DNA from: Martinezella rhizogenes
GTDB lineage: Bacteria > Pseudomonadota > Alphaproteobacteria > Rhizobiales > Rhizobiaceae
DNA: 64,000 nucleotides
Direction of reading: 5' to 3'
NCBI GenBank assembly: GCA_013322215.1
Contig: JAAMEZ010000057.1
Span: forward strand, 1 to 64,000
The notes beneath the pieces were generated by a model that searched no databases, had not been told where the DNA came from, and saw only the letters and a program-made list of their open reading frames with translations. Shown here piece after piece: positions 32,683-39,874 of the stretch (positions within the stretch are counted from its first letter, which is position 1; each line of letters begins with the position of its first letter). Position numbers and translations under genes: made by a program.

Positions 32683-33642
32683 CTAGCGTTTCCATTCCAC
32701 CCAGTCGCGCATCAGGCGATGGGCAATGGCGCCCTTGGGTGGAGATGTGTTGCCGGATGCCGAGACGCGGTCGAGCATTGCAAGCGTCTCTTCCGGCGTA
32801 AACCAGCGGCAATCTTCCAGCTCGGCCTCATCCATGTGGATTTCGCTCGACTTCGCCTCGGCGTAGCAGCCGATCATGAGGGAATGCGGCATCGGCCAGG
32901 GCTGGGATGCATGATAACGCACGCGGCCGGTATGGATGCCGGATTCCTCATGCGTCTCGCGGCGCACCGCGTTCTCGATGGTTTCGCCCGGCTCGACGAA
33001 ACCGGCGAGACAGGAATACATGCCCGGCGCGAAATGATGGCTGCGGCCGAGCAGGCAGAGGTTCTTCTCCTCGTCGATAACAAGCATGATGACCACCGGA
33101 TCGGTGCGCGGGAAGATCATGTGTTCGCAAGCCGTGCACACCCGCTTGTAGCCGCCGATGCGGCTTTCCATGACCGATCCGCAACGGCCGCAGAAGCGGT
33201 TGTCGCCATTCCAGCGGAGAAGGCTCATGCCCTGCGCGGCTTCGCCGAGGATTTCGCCTTCCAGCAGCAGATCGCGCCAGAGCGAGCGCATGTCGGCCGG
33301 TTTGTACTGGCAGGCAAGCTCGTCGGCATTGACGCGCACGGGCACGGCAAGCCGGGGCTCGCCGGTCTTGCGGTAGCCGAGAAGCACGGCCTCATCCCAA
33401 TTCGGATCGAGATCCTTCAGCTCGTAGCGGGCAAACAGCGGGTCGAGCACCTGGCCGTCATGCTTCAACACCAGACGATCCTGGGCGAAAGCCAGGATAT
33501 GGGTGCCTTCCTTGGCGAGCGCATGCTTGATCGATTCCTCGTCGCGATGCTCGGCATCCCGGTTGAGCTGGTTTTCCGCAAAGGCGGTGAGACTGCTTGG
33601 TTCCGGATGCGGGGCATCCGAGGAAAAGATGGAATGGCTCAT
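32683..33642 (-). CDS. nudC: NADH pyrophosphatase / NAD-cap hydrolase NudC
   Basis: NudC cleaves NADH and removes NAD caps from RNA. The 319-aa protein has an N-terminal domain, a zinc ribbon with CGRCG and CTACEH, and the Nudix box GFVEPGETIENAVRRETHEESG. The SQPWPMPHSLM motif of NudC is present. It is the second gene of an operon with the HIT protein, whose stop overlaps its start codon (ATGA). This pair handles nucleotide clean-up. Confidence 0.94.
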   Translation of the reverse strand: MSHSIFSSDAPHPEPSSLTAFAENQLNRDAEHRDEESIKHALAKEGTHILAFAQDRLVLKHDGQVLDPLFARYELKDLDPNWDEAVLLGYRKTGEPRLAVPVRVNADELACQYKPADMRSLWRDLLLEGEILGEAAQGMSLLRWNGDNRFCGRCGSVMESRIGGYKRVCTACEHMIFPRTDPVVIMLVIDEEKNLCLLGRSHHFAPGMYSCLAGFVEPGETIENAVRRETHEESGIHTGRVRYHASQPWPMPHSLMIGCYAEAKSSEIHMDEAELEDCRWFTPEETLAMLDRVSASGNTSPPKGAIAHRLMRDWVEWKR

Positions 33643-34064
33643 TGTGAAAGCGTTTCCCGCAACTTGGCTATGAGGCTGTTCATGTCTTCGTCCGAATAGG
33701 GTTCCGCCTTGCCGTAGCCCCAGACCGGGCCTGGCCAGTTGGCATCACCTTCGAACCGCGCGATGACATGAACATGCAGCTGACGGACGATATTTCCAAG
33801 TGCCCCGACATTGATTTTTGCAGCGCCCGTCACCGTCTTCAGGGCGCTTGCGACCTTATCCGTTTCGAAGGTCAGCAGGATCCTGTCGAGCGGGGTCAGC
33901 TCGAAAACCTCCGATTTGTCGGGCCTGCGGGGGATCAGCACGAGCCATGGCCAGCGGCGATCCTTCATCAGCCTGACGTCGCAAAGACCTGTGATCACGA
34001 CAGAAACGCTGTCATTCGCCAGACGATCGTCGAGCGTAAACTCCTTCAAGGGGGCATCCTCCAT
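33639..34064 (-). CDS. HIT family protein
   Basis: A 141-aa member of the histidine triad family, probably hydrolysing dinucleotide or nucleoside phosphoramidate substrates. The triad region is RQLHVHVIARF (QLHVHV, with two His). The usual HxHxHxx ends with I-A-R instead of a third His, so the triad is incomplete. It overlaps nudC by 4 bases and is translated together with it. Confidence 0.86.
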   Translation of the reverse strand: MEDAPLKEFTLDDRLANDSVSVVITGLCDVRLMKDRRWPWLVLIPRRPDKSEVFELTPLDRILLTFETDKVASALKTVTGAAKINVGALGNIVRQLHVHVIARFEGDANWPGPVWGYGKAEPYSDEDMNSLIAKLRETLSQ

Positions 34065-34102
34065 TGTTTTATCAAATGTTTAGCAGTTTTTTTTGACCTT
34101 GG

Positions 34103-34131
34103 CTTGCTTTTGATGGCGATATTGCCGATAT
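34103..34131 (+). promoter_or_regulatory. Promoter of the SRP RNA gene
   Basis: CTTGCT (34103-34108), 17 bases, CGATAT (34126-34131). The distance to the expected RNA 5' end at 34140 is right. It fits the rhizobial consensus CTTGAC-N17-CTATAT. Confidence 0.55.
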
Positions 34132-34139
34132 GTGCATCC

Positions 34140-34236
34140 GGGAGGTTGGTGGTGGACGAGCCACTCGCCAACCGGGTCAGGTCCGGAAGGAAGCAGCCCT
34201 AACGAGCCCGGCACGGGTCATTCGTGCCAGCCTCCC
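34140..34236 (+). ncRNA. ffs: Signal recognition particle RNA (4.5S)
   Basis: The bacterial SRP RNA forms one long hairpin that binds Ffh and docks with FtsY. The universally conserved tip is present: GGTCAGGTCCGGAAGGAAGC, with the GGAA tetraloop. The outer ends GGGAGG (34140-34145) and CCTCCC (34231-34236) pair. The RNA is about 97 nt, the small type. The place just upstream of dnaX is conserved in alphaproteobacteria. Confidence 0.95.
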
Positions 34237-34304
34237 ACCCTTTCCGAAAGCAAGACCCGGCTTTCGCCGGGCAACAAGCTAGGCACCGGGCAACAAGCAG
34301 GGCG

Positions 34305-36179
34305 ATGAGCGACACCGAGCGACAAGCAAAAGATGCCGCTTCGACCGGCACCGGTTACCGGGTGCTGGCCCGCAAATACAGACCCAAGGACTTCACGGAC
34401 CTGATGGTCGGCCAGGAGCCGATGGTTCGCACGCTGACCAACGCGTTCGAAACCGGCCGCATTGCCCAGGCCTATATGCTGACCGGCGTGCGCGGGGTCG
34501 GCAAGACCACGACCGCCCGCATCCTTGCCCGCGCCCTCAATTACAAGACTGCTGACATCGATCGTCCCACGATCGACCTGCGCGAACCGGGCGACCATTG
34601 CCAGGCGATCATGGAAGGCCGGCATGTCGACGTCATCGAGATGGACGCCGCCTCGCACACCGGTATCGACGATATCCGCGAGATTATCGAGCAGGTGCGC
34701 TACCGGCCGGTCTCGGCGCGCTACAAGGTCTACATCATCGACGAAGTGCACATGCTGTCGACGGCCGCCTTCAACGGGTTGTTGAAGACGCTCGAAGAGC
34801 CGCCCGAACATGTGAAGTTCATCTTCGCCACCACCGAAATCCGCAAGGTGCCGATCACGGTGCTGTCGCGCTGCCAGCGCTTCGATCTGCGCCGCATCAG
34901 CGCTTCGGATCTCGTCGGGCTGTTCACCACCATTGCCGGCAAGGAAGGCATCGAGGCCGAGCCGGAAGCGCTCGCCATGATCGCCCGCGCCGCCGAGGGC
35001 TCGGCGCGCGACGGCCTGTCGCTGCTCGACCAGGCGATCGCCCATGGCAGCGGTTTCGTTGCCGCCGATGCCGTGCGCGGGATGCTCGGGCTTGCCGACC
35101 GCGCCCGCATCGTCGATCTCTTCGGCCATGTCGTCAAAGGCGATGTTTCGGCAGCGCTCGCCGAATTCAACAGCCAGTACGAGGCCGGCGCTAATCCCGT
35201 CGTCGTCTTGACCGACCTTGCCGATTTCACCCATCTCGTGACCCGCCTCAAATATGTGCCCGATGCCGCCGACGATCCGTCGCTCAGCGAAATCGAGCGC
35301 ACGAAAGCGGCGGAATTCGCGCAAGGGGTCGCCGTAACCGCACTTTCCCGCATCTGGCAGATGCTTCTCAAAGGCATCACCGAGACGGAGAACGCCTCGC
35401 GTACTGCCGGCGCTGCCGAAATGGTGTTGATCCGGCTGGCACATGCAGCCCATCTGCCGGCACCGGAAGATGCCGCCCGCAGGCTTGCCGAGTTTTCCGA
35501 TGGTAATGGCGGCTCGCGCCCGTCGCCCGCCCCAAGTGGCGGTAACGGCGGCGGAGCGGTGTCCTATCAGGGCAATGCCATGGCGCGTGCGGTCGAAACA
35601 TCTGCGCCGCGGCCCATGCCCTCCGCACCGGTCGCCATGCTGCGTGCCGTGCCGAGTGCCCAGCCGGATTCGCAACCCTTCGGACGTATCGAGCCGAAGC
35701 CGGTCGAAGCGCCGAAACCACTCGTGCCGGTCAATTCGATGACCGACATCGCCGAACTCGCCAGCCAGAAGCGCGATCCGAAACTGAAGGCGCTGGTGCG
35801 AACCTTTGTGCGCCCCGTCAAACTGGAGCCGGGCCGGCTCGATGTCAGCCTCACGCCGGGCGCTCCCGGCACGCTTTTGAACGAGCTTGCCGTCAAGCTG
35901 AAGGAATGGACCGGCATCCACTGGATCGTCAGCCTCAGCCGCGAGGAAGGCCAGCCGACGCTGGTCGAAGCCGAAGCGAACGCTCAGAAACAGCGTGTCG
36001 CCGATGCACGCCAGGACCCCGACGTCGCAGCGATCCTGGCGCAGTTTCCAGGTGCAAAGATCATCGACGTGCGGGTGCGGGCACCCGAGACGGAGGACGA
36101 AGAGGAAGCTACGGCGCCTCCCGCCGCCGCCGAATCCGTTGACGGCGATATTCTACCGGGCGACGATATCGAATTCTAA
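34305..36179 (+). CDS. dnaX: DNA polymerase III subunits gamma and tau
   Basis: DnaX forms the clamp-loader motor. The 624-aa protein has Walker A GVRGVGKT (61-68), Walker B IIDEVHML and the sensor TVLSRCQRFD. The zinc module of E. coli DnaX (four Cys) is lost: only Cys99 remains in GDHCQAIMEG. The C-terminal half has a Pro/Ala-rich linker and the tau domain. The frame reaches 34224 but would overlap the SRP RNA; ATG 34305 follows CAGGGCG and is the normal start. The next gene is ybaB, as in most bacteria. Confidence 0.96.
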   Translation: MSDTERQAKDAASTGTGYRVLARKYRPKDFTDLMVGQEPMVRTLTNAFETGRIAQAYMLTGVRGVGKTTTARILARALNYKTADIDRPTIDLREPGDHCQAIMEGRHVDVIEMDAASHTGIDDIREIIEQVRYRPVSARYKVYIIDEVHMLSTAAFNGLLKTLEEPPEHVKFIFATTEIRKVPITVLSRCQRFDLRRISASDLVGLFTTIAGKEGIEAEPEALAMIARAAEGSARDGLSLLDQAIAHGSGFVAADAVRGMLGLADRARIVDLFGHVVKGDVSAALAEFNSQYEAGANPVVVLTDLADFTHLVTRLKYVPDAADDPSLSEIERTKAAEFAQGVAVTALSRIWQMLLKGITETENASRTAGAAEMVLIRLAHAAHLPAPEDAARRLAEFSDGNGGSRPSPAPSGGNGGGAVSYQGNAMARAVETSAPRPMPSAPVAMLRAVPSAQPDSQPFGRIEPKPVEAPKPLVPVNSMTDIAELASQKRDPKLKALVRTFVRPVKLEPGRLDVSLTPGAPGTLLNELAVKLKEWTGIHWIVSLSREEGQPTLVEAEANAQKQRVADARQDPDVAAILAQFPGAKIIDVRVRAPETEDEEEATAPPAAAESVDGDILPGDDIEF

Positions 36180-36277
36180 CGCTAGGATGGCCGTTTACGG
36201 AACCGCATCGGCTTGAGGCCGTTGGCGATATATCCCGGCTAAGCATACAGACACTTGCAGAAGAAGGACCAAAGACG

Positions 36278-36601
36278 ATGCGCGACATCATGGGCATGAT
36301 GGGCAAAGTGAAGGAAATGCAGGCGAAGATGGAGAAGATGCAGTCGGAGATCGCCGACATTCGCGTCGAAGGCAAGGCCGGCGGCGGTCTCGTCACCGTC
36401 ACCGTCAACGGCAAGGGCCTGATGCTCGGCCTCAAGATCGATCCCTCGCTCTTCAAGGAAGACGATGTCGAGATCCTCGAAGACCTGATCGTCGCCGCCA
36501 ACAAGGATGCCCAGGAAAAGGCCGAGGCGATCGCCGCCGAAAAAACCCGCGAACTGACGGCTGGCCTGCCGATCCCGCCCGGCTTCAAGCTGCCGTTCTG
36601 A
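36278..36601 (+). CDS. YbaB/EbfC nucleoid-associated protein
   Basis: A 107-aa dimeric DNA-binding protein. It starts with a Met/Lys/Glu-rich helix (MGMMGKVKEMQAKMEKMQSE), then the EGKAGGGLVTVTVNGKG sheet and LPIPPGFKLPF end typical of the family. It usually sits between dnaX and recR. Here dnaX is 98 bases upstream, but recR is 2.6 kb away. A RIME-like element starts 2-3 bases after the stop. Confidence 0.95.
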   Translation: MRDIMGMMGKVKEMQAKMEKMQSEIADIRVEGKAGGGLVTVTVNGKGLMLGLKIDPSLFKEDDVEILEDLIVAANKDAQEKAEAIAAEKTRELTAGLPIPPGFKLPF

Positions 36602-36603
36602 GA

Positions 36604-36704
36604 CTAGAGCCTTTCCGCGTTTCTTCGAATCGCGAAAACGCTCTATTTTTTGCTTCTACGCAATTCCAAGCGGAAAACCGCTATACACTTTTCCTGGAAT
36701 TGCG
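36604..36704. repeat. RIME-type palindromic element, diverged copy 3
   Basis: First module: TAGAGC...GCTCTA with inner TTTCCGCGTTT and its complement. Second module: GCAATTCCAAGCGGAAAACC with TTTTCCTGGAATTGC. The second module agrees best with copy 2 at 20236; the first is a different sequence type. It marks the left edge of the block that separates ybaB from recR. Confidence 0.7.
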
Positions 36705-36718
36705 GTGCCCCTCTTCCA

Positions 36719-37195
36719 TCAGCGGGCGGCGGCTTTGCGAATGAGATCGCGGCCGATCGCCTTTATTGGCTCATTTCGCAGCACCAGCGACGTCGTCACG
36801 GCCCCATGGCGGGCAATGGAATCGACGATGGTTTCAAGATCAGATGGCGTCGGCACGAGAACCTTGAGCATAAAGCAATCCTCGCCCGTCAGCCTCAAGA
36901 CCTCGATTATCTCGGGCATTTCGGAAAATTGCTTCAGATAGGGCCGGATGTGCTCATGCGTGGTCCTGAGACGGATGACCGCCATCATGCCGAGCCCGAC
37001 AGCTGAGGGATCGACGACCGCGCGATAACCGGCAATCACGCCACGCTCTTCCAATCGCTTCAGCCGCTCCGAGGCTGCCGGCTGCGATAGACCGACCCGG
37101 CGGCCAAGCTCCGATACCGAGATTCGCCCATCCTGCTGCAAAATCTCGATGATCGACAGATCCGTCGGATCCAAACCTCTTTCGATGATATCCAT
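36719..37195 (-). CDS. Lrp/AsnC family transcriptional regulator
   Basis: A 158-aa feast/famine regulator. The DNA-binding helix-turn-helix (about 15-60, RISVSELGRRVGLSQPAASERLKRLEERG) is followed by a RAM ligand-binding domain. The gene diverges from an alpha/beta hydrolase gene with 113 bases between starts, and that hydrolase with the LysE-like exporter are likely targets. An inverted repeat CATCGG (37211-37216)/CCGATG (37233-37238) lies in the shared region and could be its site. Confidence 0.93.
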   Translation of the reverse strand: MDIIERGLDPTDLSIIEILQQDGRISVSELGRRVGLSQPAASERLKRLEERGVIAGYRAVVDPSAVGLGMMAVIRLRTTHEHIRPYLKQFSEMPEIIEVLRLTGEDCFMLKVLVPTPSDLETIVDSIARHGAVTTSLVLRNEPIKAIGRDLIRKAAAR

Positions 37196-37308
37196 TGCCC
37201 ACCTTCAATTCATCGGTTGGTGAAAGTTTTATCCGATGGATTGCAATGTCAATCGGCAACCCGACATGTCAGCTTTTCTCCATTCGGGACTATGGAGAAA
37301 GAATAGAG

Positions 37309-37845
37309 ATGAGCGATATCATCACGCTACCGGGGCTCGACGGCTCAGGTGAAGGTCACTGGCAAACGCTTTGGGAACGGGATGATCCGATCATGCGCCG
37401 TTTCCAGCCGTCGAGCTGGGACAGGCCGATACTCACGGACTGGATTGCCGCGCTGGAGAGGGAAATCTCGCGCTCCAGAACGCCGCCGATCCTGATCGCG
37501 CACAGTCTTGCCTGCCAGTTGATCGCCCATTGGGCTCCGTCAACGACAAGCGCGATCCGTGGCGCATTCATGGTGGCTGCGCCAGATCCGACGGGGAAAA
37601 TCTATCTTGCCGAGGCCGGCAGCTTTGCAAACCCGCCGCTGAAGCGGCTGCCTTTTCCATCCCTGCTCGTCGCCAGCACCGACGATCCGTTCGGCTCCTT
37701 CGATCATGCGCGTCGGAGCGCCGAAATCTGGGGCAGCGCCTTCGTCGATGTCGGGCCGCGCGGCCATGTCAACGCCGCATCCGGCCTGGGCGACTGGCCG
37801 GAAGGCAAGGCGATCTTCGAGCGCTTTCGCGCGCAGCTCGGCTGA
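37309..37845 (+). CDS. RBBP9/YdeN family alpha/beta hydrolase
   Basis: A 178-aa serine hydrolase. The oxyanion loop is LPGLDGSGEGHWQ and the nucleophile motif IAHSLACQL; the Asp lies in STDDPFGSF and the His in VGPRGHVNAASGLGDWPEG, which is the signature end of this family. ATG 37309 follows GGAGA; the upstream frame to 37195 overlaps the regulator's promoter. Substrate unknown. It is divergent from an Lrp-type regulator. Confidence 0.9.
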   Translation: MSDIITLPGLDGSGEGHWQTLWERDDPIMRRFQPSSWDRPILTDWIAALEREISRSRTPPILIAHSLACQLIAHWAPSTTSAIRGAFMVAAPDPTGKIYLAEAGSFANPPLKRLPFPSLLVASTDDPFGSFDHARRSAEIWGSAFVDVGPRGHVNAASGLGDWPEGKAIFERFRAQLG

Positions 37846-37940
37846 ATGCAAATCAGGCGTTTGGAAAAGCCGGGCCGGGGTGCTATCTCTCAATCTCGCC
37901 TTCCAGATATCGTCTGGTCTGCCTGCTCGGAGGGAATGCG

Positions 37941-38552
37941 ATGAGCCTGTCGACGCTGCTTGTTTTTGCCGGCGCTTTGTTCATTGCGGCGGGATCGCCG
38001 GGGCCGAACATTGCCGCGCTGGTGGCGCGCGTGCTGACGAAGGGCGCGCGCAACGTGCTGCCCTTCCTCTCGGGCATGTGGCTCGGCGAGGCGATCTGGT
38101 TGACCTGCGCCGTTGCCGGCCTTGCGACCATCGCCGAAACCTTCCACCTCGCCTTCGTGGTGATCAAGTGGCTCGGCGTTGCCTATCTGCTCTATCTTGC
38201 CTGGAAGATGTGGTTTGCGGCTTCCGACACCGCGGAAGAGCAGTTGCCGAACGAGCAATCGGCCGTGCGGCTTTTCCTTGCCGGCTTCACCGTCACCATG
38301 GGCAATCCGAAGATCATGGTCTTCTATGTGGCGCTGCTGCCCTCGATCATCGATCTGCACGGTGTGACGATCTCCGGCTGGGCCGAGCTGGTGGCGACGA
38401 TGTTCGTGGTGCTGATCGTTATCGACCTCTCATGGGCGATGCTGGCGGCAAAGGCCCGGACCTTCCTCAAGAGCCGCCGCGCCGTGCGCATCGCCAATCG
38501 CGCCAGTGCCGGCACGATGGCGGGTGCGGCCGTCGCCATCGCCATGCGATAA
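37941..38552 (+). CDS. LysE/RhtB family amino-acid exporter
   Basis: A 203-aa inner-membrane translocator with about six helices. The N-terminal SPGPNIAALVARVLTKG motif and the FTVTMGNPKIMVFYVALLP motif are typical of LysE/RhtB exporters. The ATG follows GGAGGG. It lies 95 bases after the hydrolase and downstream of an Lrp-type regulator, an arrangement common for amino-acid export genes. The substrate is probably an amino acid. It converges with the MOSC gene, two bases apart. Confidence 0.93.
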   Translation: MSLSTLLVFAGALFIAAGSPGPNIAALVARVLTKGARNVLPFLSGMWLGEAIWLTCAVAGLATIAETFHLAFVVIKWLGVAYLLYLAWKMWFAASDTAEEQLPNEQSAVRLFLAGFTVTMGNPKIMVFYVALLPSIIDLHGVTISGWAELVATMFVVLIVIDLSWAMLAAKARTFLKSRRAVRIANRASAGTMAGAAVAIAMR

Positions 38553-38554
38553 GC

Positions 38555-39178
38555 TTAGACGCCAGCGTCGTTATCGAGCGTCGCCCGCAGCTTGTAATGG
38601 ATCGGAGCCGCAAGGTAACGCGCCCGATCTTCGGGCGACAAGCGCCGGCCGAATGTCGCCATCAGCTCCGGCATGGTCACCCGTCCGCCGGCATAAGGCA
38701 CAGAGGCGACCGGCGTACCGGCACTCACGGTGCCAGAGGTAACCACCCGGCAATAGATGCCGGGGCGACCGGCACGGGCATAGCGCTTGACGAACAGCGG
38801 ATCGCCCATCTTCGCGGCAAAGGTGGCGCAAGGGGTACGCGCCGAGGTCACCTCCAAAACCAGATCGCCGGCTATGAATCTATCGCCGACGGCGACGGTG
38901 CAATTGTCCAGGCCCTCGACAATGAGATTCTCGCCAAAGGCGCCGGGCTCCAGCGGGCGTCCGAGTTCCTTCGCCCACCAGTCCAAGGTCAGCGAACCCT
39001 CGACATAGACGGCCTGATCGCGACCGCCGTGATATTCGCGATTGCAGATGGTGTCGCCGAGCAGACCCTCGGTGTCGATCATCACAGCGCCGTTGACCGC
39101 ATGCTTGTTGATGCCGGTCTTCATTTTCTTGCCCGGCAGCGTTTCCGGAGCGCCGAGGCAAACGGCCAGAATTTTCAT
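38555..39178 (-). CDS. MOSC domain-containing protein (YiiM-like)
   Basis: A 207-aa protein with one MOSC domain. The conserved Cys is in SARTPCATF and the GAFGENLIVEG segment is typical of YiiM-type members. These enzymes work with molybdenum cofactor, reducing N-hydroxylated compounds in some species. No fused ferredoxin or beta-barrel domain is present. It diverges from recR, 57 bases apart. Confidence 0.9.
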   Translation of the reverse strand: MKILAVCLGAPETLPGKKMKTGINKHAVNGAVMIDTEGLLGDTICNREYHGGRDQAVYVEGSLTLDWWAKELGRPLEPGAFGENLIVEGLDNCTVAVGDRFIAGDLVLEVTSARTPCATFAAKMGDPLFVKRYARAGRPGIYCRVVTSGTVSAGTPVASVPYAGGRVTMPELMATFGRRLSPEDRARYLAAPIHYKLRATLDNDAGV

Positions 39179-39235
39179 CGCTCAACCGTCCCTTCCGTGA
39201 TTCCGTTCCTTGAGCATATGAGCTAAAAGCCTCCC

Positions 39236-39841
39236 ATGGCAAAGCGAGTCACCGGCCCCGAAATCGAAAAACTTATCCAGCTTCTGGCGAAGGTGCCTGG
39301 GCTTGGGCCGCGCTCGGCGCGGCGCGCGGCGCTGCATCTGATCAAGAAGAAGGACCAGCTGCTCGGGCCGCTGTCCCATGCCATGGGCGAGGCCTATGAC
39401 AAGGTGAAGATCTGCTCGCGCTGCGGCAATGTCGATACCGTCGACCCCTGCACCGTCTGCACGGACGACCGGCGCGACCAATCGGTCATCATCGTCGTCG
39501 AAGACGTATCCGACCTCTGGGCGCTGGAGCGATCAGGCGCGATGAACGCTGCCTATCACGTTCTCGGCGGCGTCTTGTCGCCGCTCGACGGCGTCGGACC
39601 GGACGATCTTAACATTCGCGGGCTGATTGCCCGCGTCGGCGAAGGCGGTGTCCGCGAAGTCATCATCGCCGTCAATGCGACGGTCGAGGGGCAAACCACA
39701 GCACACTATATAACCGATCAGCTCGACGGCCTCGAGGTCAAGATCACGCGTCTTGCCCATGGCGTACCTGTTGGAGGCGAGCTCGACTATCTGGATGAAG
39801 GCACGCTGGCGGCGGCGTTGAGAGCACGGACGGCGATTTGA
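39236..39841 (+). CDS. recR: Recombination protein RecR
   Basis: RecR works with RecF and RecO in gap repair. The 201-aa product has the N-terminal helix-hairpin-helix (PGLGPRSARRAALHL), the zinc site (Cys60, Cys63, Cys72, Cys75), a Toprim domain (IIVVEDVSDLWALE) and the Walker-like C-terminus GVPVGGELDYLDEGTLAAAL. It normally follows ybaB in the dnaX-ybaB-recR cluster, but here four genes lie between. It is followed 33 bases later by the lytic transglycosylase. Confidence 0.97.
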   Translation: MAKRVTGPEIEKLIQLLAKVPGLGPRSARRAALHLIKKKDQLLGPLSHAMGEAYDKVKICSRCGNVDTVDPCTVCTDDRRDQSVIIVVEDVSDLWALERSGAMNAAYHVLGGVLSPLDGVGPDDLNIRGLIARVGEGGVREVIIAVNATVEGQTTAHYITDQLDGLEVKITRLAHGVPVGGELDYLDEGTLAAALRARTAI

Positions 39842-39874
39842 GGCGATTTTTCGCGAAGATATAAAGGACTGAGC

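Noticed and set aside
34224..34304. Longer N-terminus of DnaX
   Set aside because: It would overlap the 3' end of the SRP RNA, and the residues do not match DnaX. The ATG at 34305 fits the family start.
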